Shown: positions 34,963-44,595, counted from the stretch's first letter. The stretch is DNA of 64,000 nucleotides from an uncultured bacterium (GCA_905215555.1 CAJMQU010000001.1:1-64000); one strand, 5' to 3'. The notes: generated by a model from the letters alone, not told the origin. Program-made: numbers and translations.

Positions 34963-37827
34963 TTAAAGAGACAGCATTTTATATTTTGTGGTGAACACGA
35001 CAGAAGCATCACTATTCTTATCCACACTGAAAGGTATCAGTTTCTCTTCTCCCGGAGCCAGTTCATAATGAACATTATTCCCGGTTTTCTGACCACCAAC
35101 ATACATATCAATCTTCCCAGTATCCATTAAAGTACCGTTATTCTTAACAGACACCCAAATTACCTTCTGGTTCTTCAATAAGTTCTCCTCCACCTTGAAC
35201 AGTGTCAATCCAAAATCGGCAGCAAATTCATGGGTATACTCAAGCATTCCGGACACGCCCTTTCCGGCATCTGTATAGCCTAAACTATCCTTAATACGAT
35301 CTTTTGCCACATATTGAGGACTGGTGCCACCCACTAATATCTTGAATGCTCCTTTCTCTACCACCCTGTCCATGTTATCATTAAGTAATGACAATTCATA
35401 AGGTGTCAGTTCGAAAGACACTGTTTTCGATTCACCCGGCTTCAGACTGATACGGGTAAAGTCCTTCAGTTCTGTTATACGCGTCTTCACACTGGCATAC
35501 ATATCGGTCACATACAATTGAACCACCTCGTCACCTGCACGCTGGCCTATATTCTTCACCGTTGCCTGCACGGCAATATTACCATTCGATTTCTCTTCTA
35601 CTTTCAAACCGGAATATTCAAAAGAGGTATAACTCAAACCATATCCGAAATAGTAAAGAGGATAATACTCCAAATCGGAATACTCATAACGACGACCGGA
35701 AGTTTTAAAGTTATAGTAAAGCGGCAACTGCCCAACATGCTGCGGGAAAGTCATTGGCAAACGCCCTGCTGGATTATAATCACCGAACAACACATCCGCC
35801 GTAGCCGGACCACCTTCCTGTCCCGGCAACCAATTGACAAGAATAGCTTTGCATAATTCTGATGCTTTAGTCAGATTATAAGGACGACCGGCCTGAAGCA
35901 CCAAAATAACCGGCTTTCCAGTAGCACAAACCGATTCCAGCAATTCCTGTTGTTTGCCCGGCAAAATAAGAGTTGCATAATCATGATTCTCACCGGAAGT
36001 TTTGTAAACATCTGTCGTAGCCTCACTGGTGGAGCAATCTCCTAAAACCACAACCACTACATCAGATTGAGAAACCGCTTTGACTGCTTTTGGAATATTC
36101 ACTCCATCCCGACTCGTGAAGTCACAACCTTGCTCATAAATCACTTTTGTCTGTTTACCAACAGCCTGTTTAATACCTGTCAACACAGATTTCAATTGCC
36201 CCGGCTGAAGTTTGGGAGTATAATCGCCCGGTTGAAGGTCATCAGCTCCAGGACCTACTACGGCAATCGTACGCACCTCTTTTGATAAAGGCAATATATC
36301 ACCTTTATTTTCCAACATCACGATAGATTCACGCGCAGCCTGACGAGCCATTTCTTTGTGGCTGTCCGAGTTCCAGCCCGGATATATCTTATTCCAGTCC
36401 AAAGGTTTATTGGGTGTCTTCTCAAACAATTCATTACGGAACATCATACGTAGCATAGTACGGCAAACATTATCCAGATTTTCCATGTTGAGGCGTCCAT
36501 CTTTGGCAGCTGCAATCACTTCTTTATCATTATAGGTATCACCGCAATTAGTTGCAATACCGGCTGCCAAAGCTTGATTGGCCGCTTCAATCTTATCTTT
36601 TGCCGTATAATGTTTACGGGCAGTCAGATTACCGATAGCACCGCAATCACTAACTATAAAACCATCAAATCCCCACTCTTCACGCAGAATACTCTGCAAC
36701 AGTTCTCTACTTTTTGCAACTGGAACTCCCAGAAAATCAGAATAAGCCATCATCAACGACTGGCAACCATAATTACGAATGACATGACGGAACGGAACCA
36801 AATGTACTTCACGCATTTCACGCTCGGACAAGCCTATATCATGAGAATCACGTCCACCCAACGGAGCGCCATGACCGCCAAAGTGTTTCGGAGTAGTGAA
36901 CAAACCTTTAGACTGATATCCCTTAATCCAAGCTCCACCAATCTGTGATACCAAAACCGGATCTTCACCAAATGTCTCTTCGCAACGTCCCCAACGCGCA
37001 TCCTGTGCCACATCCAGCACAGGAGACCATGCCTGCATAGTACCCGCTGCAAGAGTCTCATCACCAATAGCCATAGCTACCTCTTCCGTCAGTTTCTTGT
37101 TCCAGGTTGCGCCCATAGCCAATGCCTGCGGGAAGATCGTCGCACCACTGCCATAAGAAAATCCATGCACAGCCTCTACTTTTGTAATGGGCGGCACATA
37201 TAAATGAGGAATACCAGGGATGCCCCATCCTTCACGTATCAATTCCATTTTATCTTCCGGAGTCATCACCGACAACAGACTTTCCACACGTTCTTCCACC
37301 GGAAGTGTGGGATCCATATAACGAAGTGCGGTTTTCTCTCCTTTACGGTCCTTCAGCACTTTATCTGCCAAAAGAACGGATACCTCCTTTATTGTAAAAG
37401 GTTTTACCCGATCCCCTCCCTTAAAAGCAAGTCGGACATGTGCACCATATTTAGGTGAGAACTTCACTTTCATTTCTTTCGCACTGCCTTGCACCTGATA
37501 ATCAACAGGCAATCCCAGGTTCATCGGATCATAAGTCACAAAAATGTTCATCAACTGCTTTAAATCATCCTTAGATACACCCTGCATCTGAAGATTAAGT
37601 CCGCATACATCACCGGGAGTCTGGATAGTGAACATCAACCACTGGTCTGTCTTCAAGTTCGGACCACTAATTTCCCACATCGTTTTCGGATCTTTATCAA
37701 AAGCCAACGAAGCCTTCTCCGTATCAGCTGACGCCGAAACGGATAAAATTCCACTTGGCTGTTGAGCCATTAGAAGGGTACAGGAGAATATCCCTGCAAA
37801 TAAGAACAAATGCTTCTTAAAATTCAT
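34963..37827 (-). CDS. GH3 glycosidase with N-terminal discoidin-like domain
   Basis: A 954-residue exported protein starting MNFKKHLFLFAG at 37827. After the signal peptide, an N-terminal beta-sandwich domain (about 25-155) resembles a carbohydrate-binding discoidin module. The GH3 domain (about 170-470) includes TPKHFGGHG and the nucleophile Asp near residue 394 in IVSDCGAI; the second GH3 domain and a fibronectin III-like domain with LPLYYNFKTSGR and YFGYGLSYTSFEYS follow. GH3 enzymes in such loci are beta-glucosidases, beta-xylosidases or similar. It is transcribed divergently from the regulator and has the longest operator array. Confidence 0.93.
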   Translation of the reverse strand: MNFKKHLFLFAGIFSCTLLMAQQPSGILSVSASADTEKASLAFDKDPKTMWEISGPNLKTDQWLMFTIQTPGDVCGLNLQMQGVSKDDLKQLMNIFVTYDPMNLGLPVDYQVQGSAKEMKVKFSPKYGAHVRLAFKGGDRVKPFTIKEVSVLLADKVLKDRKGEKTALRYMDPTLPVEERVESLLSVMTPEDKMELIREGWGIPGIPHLYVPPITKVEAVHGFSYGSGATIFPQALAMGATWNKKLTEEVAMAIGDETLAAGTMQAWSPVLDVAQDARWGRCEETFGEDPVLVSQIGGAWIKGYQSKGLFTTPKHFGGHGAPLGGRDSHDIGLSEREMREVHLVPFRHVIRNYGCQSLMMAYSDFLGVPVAKSRELLQSILREEWGFDGFIVSDCGAIGNLTARKHYTAKDKIEAANQALAAGIATNCGDTYNDKEVIAAAKDGRLNMENLDNVCRTMLRMMFRNELFEKTPNKPLDWNKIYPGWNSDSHKEMARQAARESIVMLENKGDILPLSKEVRTIAVVGPGADDLQPGDYTPKLQPGQLKSVLTGIKQAVGKQTKVIYEQGCDFTSRDGVNIPKAVKAVSQSDVVVVVLGDCSTSEATTDVYKTSGENHDYATLILPGKQQELLESVCATGKPVILVLQAGRPYNLTKASELCKAILVNWLPGQEGGPATADVLFGDYNPAGRLPMTFPQHVGQLPLYYNFKTSGRRYEYSDLEYYPLYYFGYGLSYTSFEYSGLKVEEKSNGNIAVQATVKNIGQRAGDEVVQLYVTDMYASVKTRITELKDFTRISLKPGESKTVSFELTPYELSLLNDNMDRVVEKGAFKILVGGTSPQYVAKDRIKDSLGYTDAGKGVSGMLEYTHEFAADFGLTLFKVEENLLKNQKVIWVSVKNNGTLMDTGKIDMYVGGQKTGNNVHYELAPGEEKLIPFSVDKNSDASVVFTTKYKMLSL

Positions 37828-37854
37828 ATTATCAGATTTTTTATTTTGATAATG

Positions 37855-37923
37855 CAAAGTAAACTGCAACCACTTAATAAAATGATAACATCACAATTAA
37901 TGAGACATTAAAATCCACTTAAT
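37855..37923 (-). promoter_or_regulatory. PUL promoter with four 11-bp repeats (GH3-GH43 unit)
   Basis: On the minus strand repeats ATTAA, TTTAA, ATTAA and a degenerate TGTTA follow each other at 11-bp steps (37923 down to 37886), then 23 nt to a box TTACTTTG at 37855-37862. This box is a weaker match to TAnnTTTG. Confidence 0.65.
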
Positions 37924-38000
37924 AAATATCATTTCATGAAAAAGAGAAGTTCAGCCGGAAGAATTGCATAAATAAGCAATGACTTTTCACCAAAAAGCAT

Positions 38001-38008
38001 TATTTTTG
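38001..38008 (+). promoter_or_regulatory. -7 box of the regulator gene
   Basis: TATTTTTG matches TAnnTTTG and lies 32 nt before the ATG at 38041. The direct repeat found at the five enzyme promoters is absent at the equivalent position, so the regulator is probably not controlled by the same site. Confidence 0.6.
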
Positions 38009-38040
38009 TCCAAGCTAATACTTCATTAAGACTATACAAA

Positions 38041-40644
38041 ATGAAAAAGACACTATCTATAATTTTCTTCTTGCTCATATGTATGCATTCAATGGCACAG
38101 CTCCCTGAATATGGTTTGCATATCCAATCTTATCCACTCCAAGGCTCCGAGTTCACCAGCATGGTGCTAGAGGATGGAAAGCACATAGAGACAAAAGGAG
38201 AAAAGATTACCTTGAGTTTTAATCTCTGGGTCAGATCTGATAATGTGTTCGGAACCGTATTCCGTATCATTACTGATAATAATAAAAATATCGACCTGAT
38301 GTACAGTGTGAGTGATAATGACAAACGCTTTCCCATTCTGGTCACCGGAGACGCCGTACATCCCATTCAAAAAGAAGTGAGACGTGAAATATGGACTTCA
38401 GCCAATCTGGTCCTTGATTTCAAAGAAGGCAATATCACTGTATTATATGACAGTACGGAAGTCAATGTGAAATATGCCGATCTGAAAGGTGTACAAGGAA
38501 TACGCATAGCTTTCGGCTATTGTCCGTTCAATGGTTTTTCACTGGCGGATGTAGCTTCCATCAATCTAAAGGATATCAGTATAAAACGTGGAACGAAAGA
38601 AATACGCCAGTGGAAAATGGCTCGTCACAACGGAAATGTTTGTTATGATGAGATATCTCACTCTCCTGCTACCGGCAAAAATACCCGTTGGATTATTGAT
38701 CAGTATATCACCTGGAAAAAAATCCATTCACAGCATTTTTCATCTTCTCCTTCCGTAGCTTTCGACCCTCTTATCGGCACTTTTTATATAGCTAACGATA
38801 AAAAGAAACTGTATGTCTTTCACACAGATGAAAGAGTGACGGATACCATCCGGATAAAAGGCGGAGAGTTTGCAGCCAACTACCCCAACCAAATGATTTA
38901 CATACCACAACACCGCCAACTATTATCCTATAACCTGAATGAAAATCTCTTTTCAGCCTTCGATCCCATTGCACAAAGTTGGAAGGGGATGAAAGCACCT
39001 GTATTAGAACATGATTATTGGAACAATACACTTGTTTACAATCCTTCCAATTCTTCGTTAATCAGTTTTGGCGGATATGGACATTATCACTATAACAACA
39101 AATTGGTTATCAGTTATCCGTACGAAGATACCCCCCAACGCCAACTCAATCTGACAAGCATCCATCCCCGGTATTCTTGTAGTTCGGTGATTGTGGACAG
39201 CACACTCTACATCTTTGGCGGTCGTGGCTGTCCATCCGGACGACAGGAATTATCTCCCCGTAATTATTATGATTTATATTCGGTCAATCTGCTTACCCAG
39301 CAAGTTAATAAGTTATGGGAAGCTTCCCAAACTCCGGTAGGGGGTGACTTCCAGCCTTGTGAGAATATGATTTATGATCCGGAAAAGAATTGCTTCTACT
39401 TTTTCTGTACGCAGCAAGGGGGCACTCTGATGAAAATCGACGCCCAGTCGCCACATTTCGAAATCATGTCGTTACCTATGGAATTAAAGTTAGAGTCACA
39501 GTATCTATACAGTAATCTGTACTATTCTCCCAAACAGAAGAAACTATATGTAGCTATCCATCAGGCGGAAGTGAGCGGAAAAGCCAATCTGGATATATTC
39601 GAATTGAACTTTCCTCCAATACCTATTTCATCTTTTAAACAACCGGACATCGTTGCAGATCAAACAAACCAAGGTACCAGCTCTTACTCATGGTTATACA
39701 TCATAGGCGGTCTGTTAATCATTATCGGTATAGCTGCCTTCTATTATAAAAAGAAGCAAGATGCATTGAGACAGATAAAGTCCCCTGCCAAAGATAAAGA
39801 AGAGAAAGCTGCAAATACTTCTCCGGCCGAAGGAGCGCATCCTTTATTATCCAAAGAGAAGTCTGAAGTAATAATAGACATACCGATCAACGTAAGTGAT
39901 CCGACATTCCATAACTATGATTTCTCTAAAAATTGCGTATGTTTCTTTGGTGGGTTCCGTGTGATCGATAAAGAAGGAAACGACATTACGGCTGTATTCA
40001 CCCCTACCCTTAAGACGCTATTAATATTACTGGTGCTCTATACCGGAAAAGACTCCAAAGGCATCATCGGAAACAAACTTATCCAGTTGTTATGGTATGA
40101 TAAGACGGAAGAATCTGCCAAAAACAACCGTAACGTATATATGAGTAAACTCCGGGGCTTACTGGAGAAAGTGGGCGACATCAAGATATTGAATCAGAAT
40201 GGCTTCTGGAGCATACAATTTGAAGAAGGTACTATCTGTGACTACCTGGAAGCTCTCCAATTATACAGAGGCAACAATAGCCAGGATCTGGAGAAACTAC
40301 TTGAGTTATTATTGCGTGGCATGATGCTTCCCAATGTAGAAGCCGACTGGATTGATACGTTCAAAAATGACTTCTCCAATAACACAATTGACCTGCTTTG
40401 CAGACTGCTGAAGCAAGAGGACCTTTCAGATACATTGAAACTGAAAATTGCGGACACCCTCTTCCAGCACGATTATATTAATGAAGATGCGCTTCGCATG
40501 AAATGCCGCATTCTTTGTCAGCAAGGCAAGAAAGGACTTGCCAAAACGGTTTACGATACCTTCTGCAAAGAATATATGGCTTCATTGGGAACAGACTATA
40601 AATACTCTTTAATGGAGATTATCGGAGAAGAACAGGAATTATAA
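38041..40644 (+). CDS. Membrane-spanning SARP-like transcriptional regulator with periplasmic sensor
   Basis: An 867-residue protein with a signal peptide ending SMAQ. Residues about 25-190 look like a LamG/concanavalin-like jelly roll; about 215-535 carry repeated kelch-like blades (LYIFGGRG, LISFGGYGHY). A single transmembrane helix spans about 550-571, followed by a basic KKKQ stop. The cytoplasmic part has a winged-helix DNA-binding domain of the OmpR/SARP type (about 630-735, FGGFRVIDKEGNDIT, LWYDKTEESAKNNRNVYMSKLRGLLEK) and a helical BTAD-like domain (about 736-867, FLEA-type CDYLEALQLYRG). No histidine kinase or receiver is present, so signal passes in one chain. It lies within the locus and is divergent from GH3, so it is the likely local regulator. 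Confidence 0.85.
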   Translation: MKKTLSIIFFLLICMHSMAQLPEYGLHIQSYPLQGSEFTSMVLEDGKHIETKGEKITLSFNLWVRSDNVFGTVFRIITDNNKNIDLMYSVSDNDKRFPILVTGDAVHPIQKEVRREIWTSANLVLDFKEGNITVLYDSTEVNVKYADLKGVQGIRIAFGYCPFNGFSLADVASINLKDISIKRGTKEIRQWKMARHNGNVCYDEISHSPATGKNTRWIIDQYITWKKIHSQHFSSSPSVAFDPLIGTFYIANDKKKLYVFHTDERVTDTIRIKGGEFAANYPNQMIYIPQHRQLLSYNLNENLFSAFDPIAQSWKGMKAPVLEHDYWNNTLVYNPSNSSLISFGGYGHYHYNNKLVISYPYEDTPQRQLNLTSIHPRYSCSSVIVDSTLYIFGGRGCPSGRQELSPRNYYDLYSVNLLTQQVNKLWEASQTPVGGDFQPCENMIYDPEKNCFYFFCTQQGGTLMKIDAQSPHFEIMSLPMELKLESQYLYSNLYYSPKQKKLYVAIHQAEVSGKANLDIFELNFPPIPISSFKQPDIVADQTNQGTSSYSWLYIIGGLLIIIGIAAFYYKKKQDALRQIKSPAKDKEEKAANTSPAEGAHPLLSKEKSEVIIDIPINVSDPTFHNYDFSKNCVCFFGGFRVIDKEGNDITAVFTPTLKTLLILLVLYTGKDSKGIIGNKLIQLLWYDKTEESAKNNRNVYMSKLRGLLEKVGDIKILNQNGFWSIQFEEGTICDYLEALQLYRGNNSQDLEKLLELLLRGMMLPNVEADWIDTFKNDFSNNTIDLLCRLLKQEDLSDTLKLKIADTLFQHDYINEDALRMKCRILCQQGKKGLAKTVYDTFCKEYMASLGTDYKYSLMEIIGEEQEL

Positions 40645-40700
40645 AAGTTACAAGATACGGGTTACGAGATAGTGCGTGCTGTAACCGTAAACTAAACATT

Positions 40701-40740
40701 TTCGCCCCTACATGCAAATGGTCTGCACTGTAGGGGCGAA
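40701..40740. repeat. REP-like TTCGCCCCTACA inverted repeat, copy 1
   Basis: Arms TTCGCCCCTACA (40701-40712) and TGTAGGGGCGAA (40729-40740) pair perfectly over 12 bp with a 16-nt loop. It lies between the convergent regulator and GH71/99 genes and may also end transcription. A related element is at 54638-54661. Confidence 0.75.
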
Positions 40741-40805
40741 TAATTATTGGCCCGGTATCACGCCGAAAGGTACTTGTCACCGATAGCTTACAGTTCGTAA
40801 CTTAT

Positions 40806-42041
40806 TCATTTTCGTTTCGGTTGTGTCATTTCCAAAGGTTTTTCTTTACGCAGCATTTTGCCGGCCTCGCCCACCAACCACAGATAATGGTCACTTTCAA
40901 TCCCTTCCTCGATAGGAACAAATGTACTGGCACCTACAGGAACTTTCTTAGCACATTTGAAGATTGCCGTACCTTCATCAATTTCGTCAAACATGGCCAC
41001 ATAGATCATCTCAGCTCCCTCCTTTATAGCTCCGGATAATTGTTTCCAAAGGAATGAACCTTTATTACGCGATATCAAAGTATTGTTTTCACATCCTTTC
41101 ATATTGGCCCATGAGAAACCCGGAAAAACCAGAGGCGCATAATCCACCTCGTTTTTCTTAGCCCACTTTATGTCTTCCCCAATCAACTTCTGATAACGGG
41201 GATATGAATTCTCATTATAGCGTCCCACAAACCAGGGCATCACAACATCACATTTCCTTATCAGCTCATGCAGACGGGGATCAGACTCCGTATCACCATT
41301 CAACTCGCGCCAATGCGTGGGCACTCCCAACATCACACTAAAGCCTTGCGCCTTCAGCCCGTCAATTATCTTCTCAGCTTCATTCAGACCATAAGCACGG
41401 CGGTCGTTGAAGCCTACCCCCCAGACTGTTACCAATGGTTTACCATTATGATATAGATAAGAAGGATTCTTGGCATGGTTCTTCAAAGAATGACGTTTAG
41501 CGATATCGGCAATGTCTTTCAGCAAAACATCTTCACCACCGGGACGCATTCCGCTTAAGTCATACATCACGCAGATAGCCCGCCCGTACTTATTGGCAGC
41601 CTGCATAGCCGAGTTCAGTACCGTATTGAAGTGATTCAACCCACTTTTCCCACTGATTTCTCCCACAAATCGTTGCATAAACACGCCATCCAGTCCATAT
41701 TCCTTCATCCACCTGAAGTGGGTGTCCACCGTAGACGCATCATGCGAAGAGAAAGTATAAGCCGGTGTGCCGTCAGCAAACTTGAACTCCGTCTGATACA
41801 GTTTTTTATATTCCGACACTTCCGGCCAAAAATCAATCGAACAGGAACCGGGACGGAAACCATTACGCCCGGTATAGTGATACCATCCCCGGCCGGCGCC
41901 ATCATCAGGGGCGTTGAACCACCCCTGATAACCGGCCATCACCAATCCTTTGTACGAATCATACTGCTTACCGGCTGTCTGTGCCATAATACCTACTGAA
42001 AACAACAAGTATACAATAAACCAATTTAGTCTTCTTAGCAT
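40806..42041 (-). CDS. GH71/GH99-like exported protein (copy 2)
   Basis: A 411-residue exported protein with a signal peptide ending GIMAQ. It shares YKGLVMAGYQGWFNAP, DGVFMQRFVGEISG, PLVTVWGVGFN, VVMPWFVGRYNE and EMIYVAMFDEIDEGTAIFKC with the lipoprotein at 23107, but lacks the lipobox and Pro-rich linker, so it is probably periplasmic. That split (surface copy and periplasmic copy) is common for paired PUL enzymes. Family members act on alpha-linked glycans; the actual activity is unknown. It is co-transcribed with GH95 (37 nt apart). Confidence 0.85.
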   Translation of the reverse strand: MLRRLNWFIVYLLFSVGIMAQTAGKQYDSYKGLVMAGYQGWFNAPDDGAGRGWYHYTGRNGFRPGSCSIDFWPEVSEYKKLYQTEFKFADGTPAYTFSSHDASTVDTHFRWMKEYGLDGVFMQRFVGEISGKSGLNHFNTVLNSAMQAANKYGRAICVMYDLSGMRPGGEDVLLKDIADIAKRHSLKNHAKNPSYLYHNGKPLVTVWGVGFNDRRAYGLNEAEKIIDGLKAQGFSVMLGVPTHWRELNGDTESDPRLHELIRKCDVVMPWFVGRYNENSYPRYQKLIGEDIKWAKKNEVDYAPLVFPGFSWANMKGCENNTLISRNKGSFLWKQLSGAIKEGAEMIYVAMFDEIDEGTAIFKCAKKVPVGASTFVPIEEGIESDHYLWLVGEAGKMLRKEKPLEMTQPKRK

Positions 42042-42078
42042 AACCTATTTTACTTTTCCTTATCCTAAATATCAACAA

Positions 42079-44508
42079 TCAAAATGCTCTGTGCAATGTG
42101 TACTTTTCTCCCGGTCGGGTCTGAATATCATACTCATAAATCTTATACAGGATGGGATACTGTGCCCTTAGTCCGGGAGCAACTAAAGGCTCCTTGATGT
42201 CCCCACGTTTCATCAGTGGATTGGGATTAACTCCTTTGGCTTCCTTCAATCCGGCACATTCAAGCGGCACGTACGAACGAATACGCAGGTTGCCACCGAT
42301 ACGGGAGGTCACAGTAGCCATGGTAAGTTCGCCGCCATCCCAATCCATATCCACCTCGAAAGCTCCGCGGGCTACCAAACCTTTCACACTACCCTTACTC
42401 CAAACTCCGGGCAGGGCGGGCAACAGGTGCAACGCCTCGTCATGGCTTTGCAGTAGCATCTCAGCCACACCGGCCGTAAACCCAAAGTTACCGTCAATCT
42501 GGAACGGCGGATGCGCATCGAACATATTCGGATAGGTGCGTCCGTCAGGATTACCCTCTTCCACCAAATTCAGCATATTCCTGATAATCTTATACGCATG
42601 GTCACCATCAAGCAGACGTGCCCATAGATTTATCTTCCAGCCGATGGACCATCCTGTAGCCATGTCACCGCGATACAGGAGCGAGCGTTTAGCCGCCTGA
42701 AAGAGTTGCGGATGAGCATAAGGGGAAATCTGGCTACTCGGATAAAGACCATACAAATGAGAAACATGACGGTGATCATTGCGTGGGTCGTCCACATCGA
42801 CCAACCATTCCTGCAACTGGTTGTGTTTACCGATTTGCATAGGAGGCAGACGCTTAATCATGCTTTGCAGGCTGTCACAATAAGATATGCGGTCAGGATA
42901 AAGTTGTTTCGTAGCGGACAGGACGGAAGTCAGTGCGTCCAGCACAATCTGCGTGTCCATAGTACATCCGGCGGTGAGCATCGTGCCTGTTCCCGGAGGA
43001 CCCTGTTCGGGCGACATGGAAGGTGCGCAAACCATCCAGCCATATTTGGGATGTTCTACCAGGAAATCGAGGAAGAAGTCGGCAGCTCCTTTCAGAGCCG
43101 GATAAGCGGTTTGTAGAAATCCCCGGTCGCCCGTATAAAGATAATGTTGCCACAAGTGCTGGCTCAACCATGCACCACCCAACGGCCAGACATACGAAGC
43201 TCCGTCTACAGGTCCTGCCATACGCCACAAATCCGTATTATGATGTACAGTCCATCCGCGGCAATCGTATAAAGTGCGGGCTGTGCCTTGTGCTGACTCT
43301 GCAAGTTCTTTCACCATCCGGAAAAGAGGCTCATGCATCTCCGGCAAGTTGGTCACCTCCGCCGGCCAGTAATTCATTTCCGTATTAATATTGATAGTAT
43401 ATTTTCCATCCCACGGGGCGAATAATTCATGATTCCAAATGCCTTGCAAACCTGCCGGTTGTCCGCCCGGCTGGGAGGAAGAGATGAGCAGGTAACGACC
43501 GAACTGGAACATCAATGCTACCAGACCGGGGTCTTTGCCTTCATTAAAATGCTTGATACGGTAGGACGTTTCTTCTTTACTGGAAACTCCCACGTTCAGA
43601 GACACACGGTTGAAAAGCTTCTGATAGGCCTCCTCATGAGCCGATAATGCCTGAACATAAGGACGTTTCATGGCTTTGGCAAGGAACTCCGTTGCACGAC
43701 GGGTCTCATTGGCACTCACGTCTTTATAATTGACAAAGTTGGTAGCAGCCGTCACATAAATCACAGCGGCATCAGCACCTTTCACTTCGATGCAATCATT
43801 GGTAACGTTCACCTTGCCCTTTTCTGTTTTCACCTGCGTACGGGTTTCAAAGCGAATAACTCCCGGAATACCTTCGTGTGCAGAGCCATGACCGGACAAG
43901 AGCAAGGTCTTACCGCTTTTTTTTATCTCATATTCCTTATAGGGGGTACTGTATCGGGTGGTGAAATTGACCGCGCCCGGTTTATCCGCCTCAATACGCA
44001 CAATCAGAGTATTATCCACCAACGAAGTAAATACGGTGCGAATATAGTTCACTTCACCTACTCTGTATCGTACCGATGCTATCGCTTTCTCCAAATCCAG
44101 TTCACGGCGGTAATCGGAATAATCGGCATGTCCGTCAAATTCCAGCATCAGACTACCTATAGTTTGGAAAGGCATACCATGTTGCCCTGTAAAAAAATTA
44201 TCGGCTATCAGCTTTTCAGCTTCCTTTTCACGTCCGGTAAAAAGCAGTTCTCTGACCTGGGGCAACACACCGAGGGCTTTCGGACTGTCATTGCGATGCG
44301 GGCCACCGCCCCAGACAGTCTCTTCATTCAATTGTATCTGCTCATTAACTACTCCGCCATAAATCATGGCGCCCAAACGCGAATTGCCTAAAGGTAACGC
44401 TTCGGTCCATACCTTAGCCGGTGCGCTGTACCATAGCTTCAAATCATCGGCTTTAGCCATTATGCAGCAAGCACATACTAACCACAGACCTATCAAACGG
44501 TTTTTCAT
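42079..44508 (-). CDS. GH95 family glycosidase (alpha-L-fucosidase/galactosidase type)
   Basis: An 809-residue exported protein (signal peptide to about residue 20). GH95 enzymes cleave terminal alpha-L-fucose or alpha-L-galactose with inversion. The N-terminal domain starts LKLWYSAPAKVWTEALPLGNSRLGAM with WGGGPHRND; the (alpha/alpha)6 barrel contains GIWNHELFAPWDGKYTININ and TEMNYWPAEVTNLPE, and the candidate catalytic Glu in APSMSPEQGP. FQIDGNFGFTAGVAEMLLQS is the conserved C-terminal barrel motif. It is the first gene of a two-gene unit with the GH71/99 protein, under an operator-bearing promoter. Confidence 0.94.
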   Translation of the reverse strand: MKNRLIGLWLVCACCIMAKADDLKLWYSAPAKVWTEALPLGNSRLGAMIYGGVVNEQIQLNEETVWGGGPHRNDSPKALGVLPQVRELLFTGREKEAEKLIADNFFTGQHGMPFQTIGSLMLEFDGHADYSDYRRELDLEKAIASVRYRVGEVNYIRTVFTSLVDNTLIVRIEADKPGAVNFTTRYSTPYKEYEIKKSGKTLLLSGHGSAHEGIPGVIRFETRTQVKTEKGKVNVTNDCIEVKGADAAVIYVTAATNFVNYKDVSANETRRATEFLAKAMKRPYVQALSAHEEAYQKLFNRVSLNVGVSSKEETSYRIKHFNEGKDPGLVALMFQFGRYLLISSSQPGGQPAGLQGIWNHELFAPWDGKYTININTEMNYWPAEVTNLPEMHEPLFRMVKELAESAQGTARTLYDCRGWTVHHNTDLWRMAGPVDGASYVWPLGGAWLSQHLWQHYLYTGDRGFLQTAYPALKGAADFFLDFLVEHPKYGWMVCAPSMSPEQGPPGTGTMLTAGCTMDTQIVLDALTSVLSATKQLYPDRISYCDSLQSMIKRLPPMQIGKHNQLQEWLVDVDDPRNDHRHVSHLYGLYPSSQISPYAHPQLFQAAKRSLLYRGDMATGWSIGWKINLWARLLDGDHAYKIIRNMLNLVEEGNPDGRTYPNMFDAHPPFQIDGNFGFTAGVAEMLLQSHDEALHLLPALPGVWSKGSVKGLVARGAFEVDMDWDGGELTMATVTSRIGGNLRIRSYVPLECAGLKEAKGVNPNPLMKRGDIKEPLVAPGLRAQYPILYKIYEYDIQTRPGEKYTLHRAF

Positions 44509-44537
44509 GATTATAATAAGTTTATGTTTTCCGAATG

Positions 44538-44595
44538 CAAAGAAAAGAGAACCTCATTAATAAAGTCAATGAAAAAGCCTTAATATCCGCTTAAA
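44538..44595 (-). promoter_or_regulatory. PUL promoter with 11-bp direct repeat (GH95 unit)
   Basis: On the minus strand TTTAA-N6-ATTAA-N6-TTCAT (44595 down to 44569) is followed after 23 nt by TTTCTTTG at 44538-44545. The repeat nearest the box and the box itself are both imperfect. The remainder of the gap to proA (44596-44825) is AT-rich with no gene visible. Confidence 0.62.
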
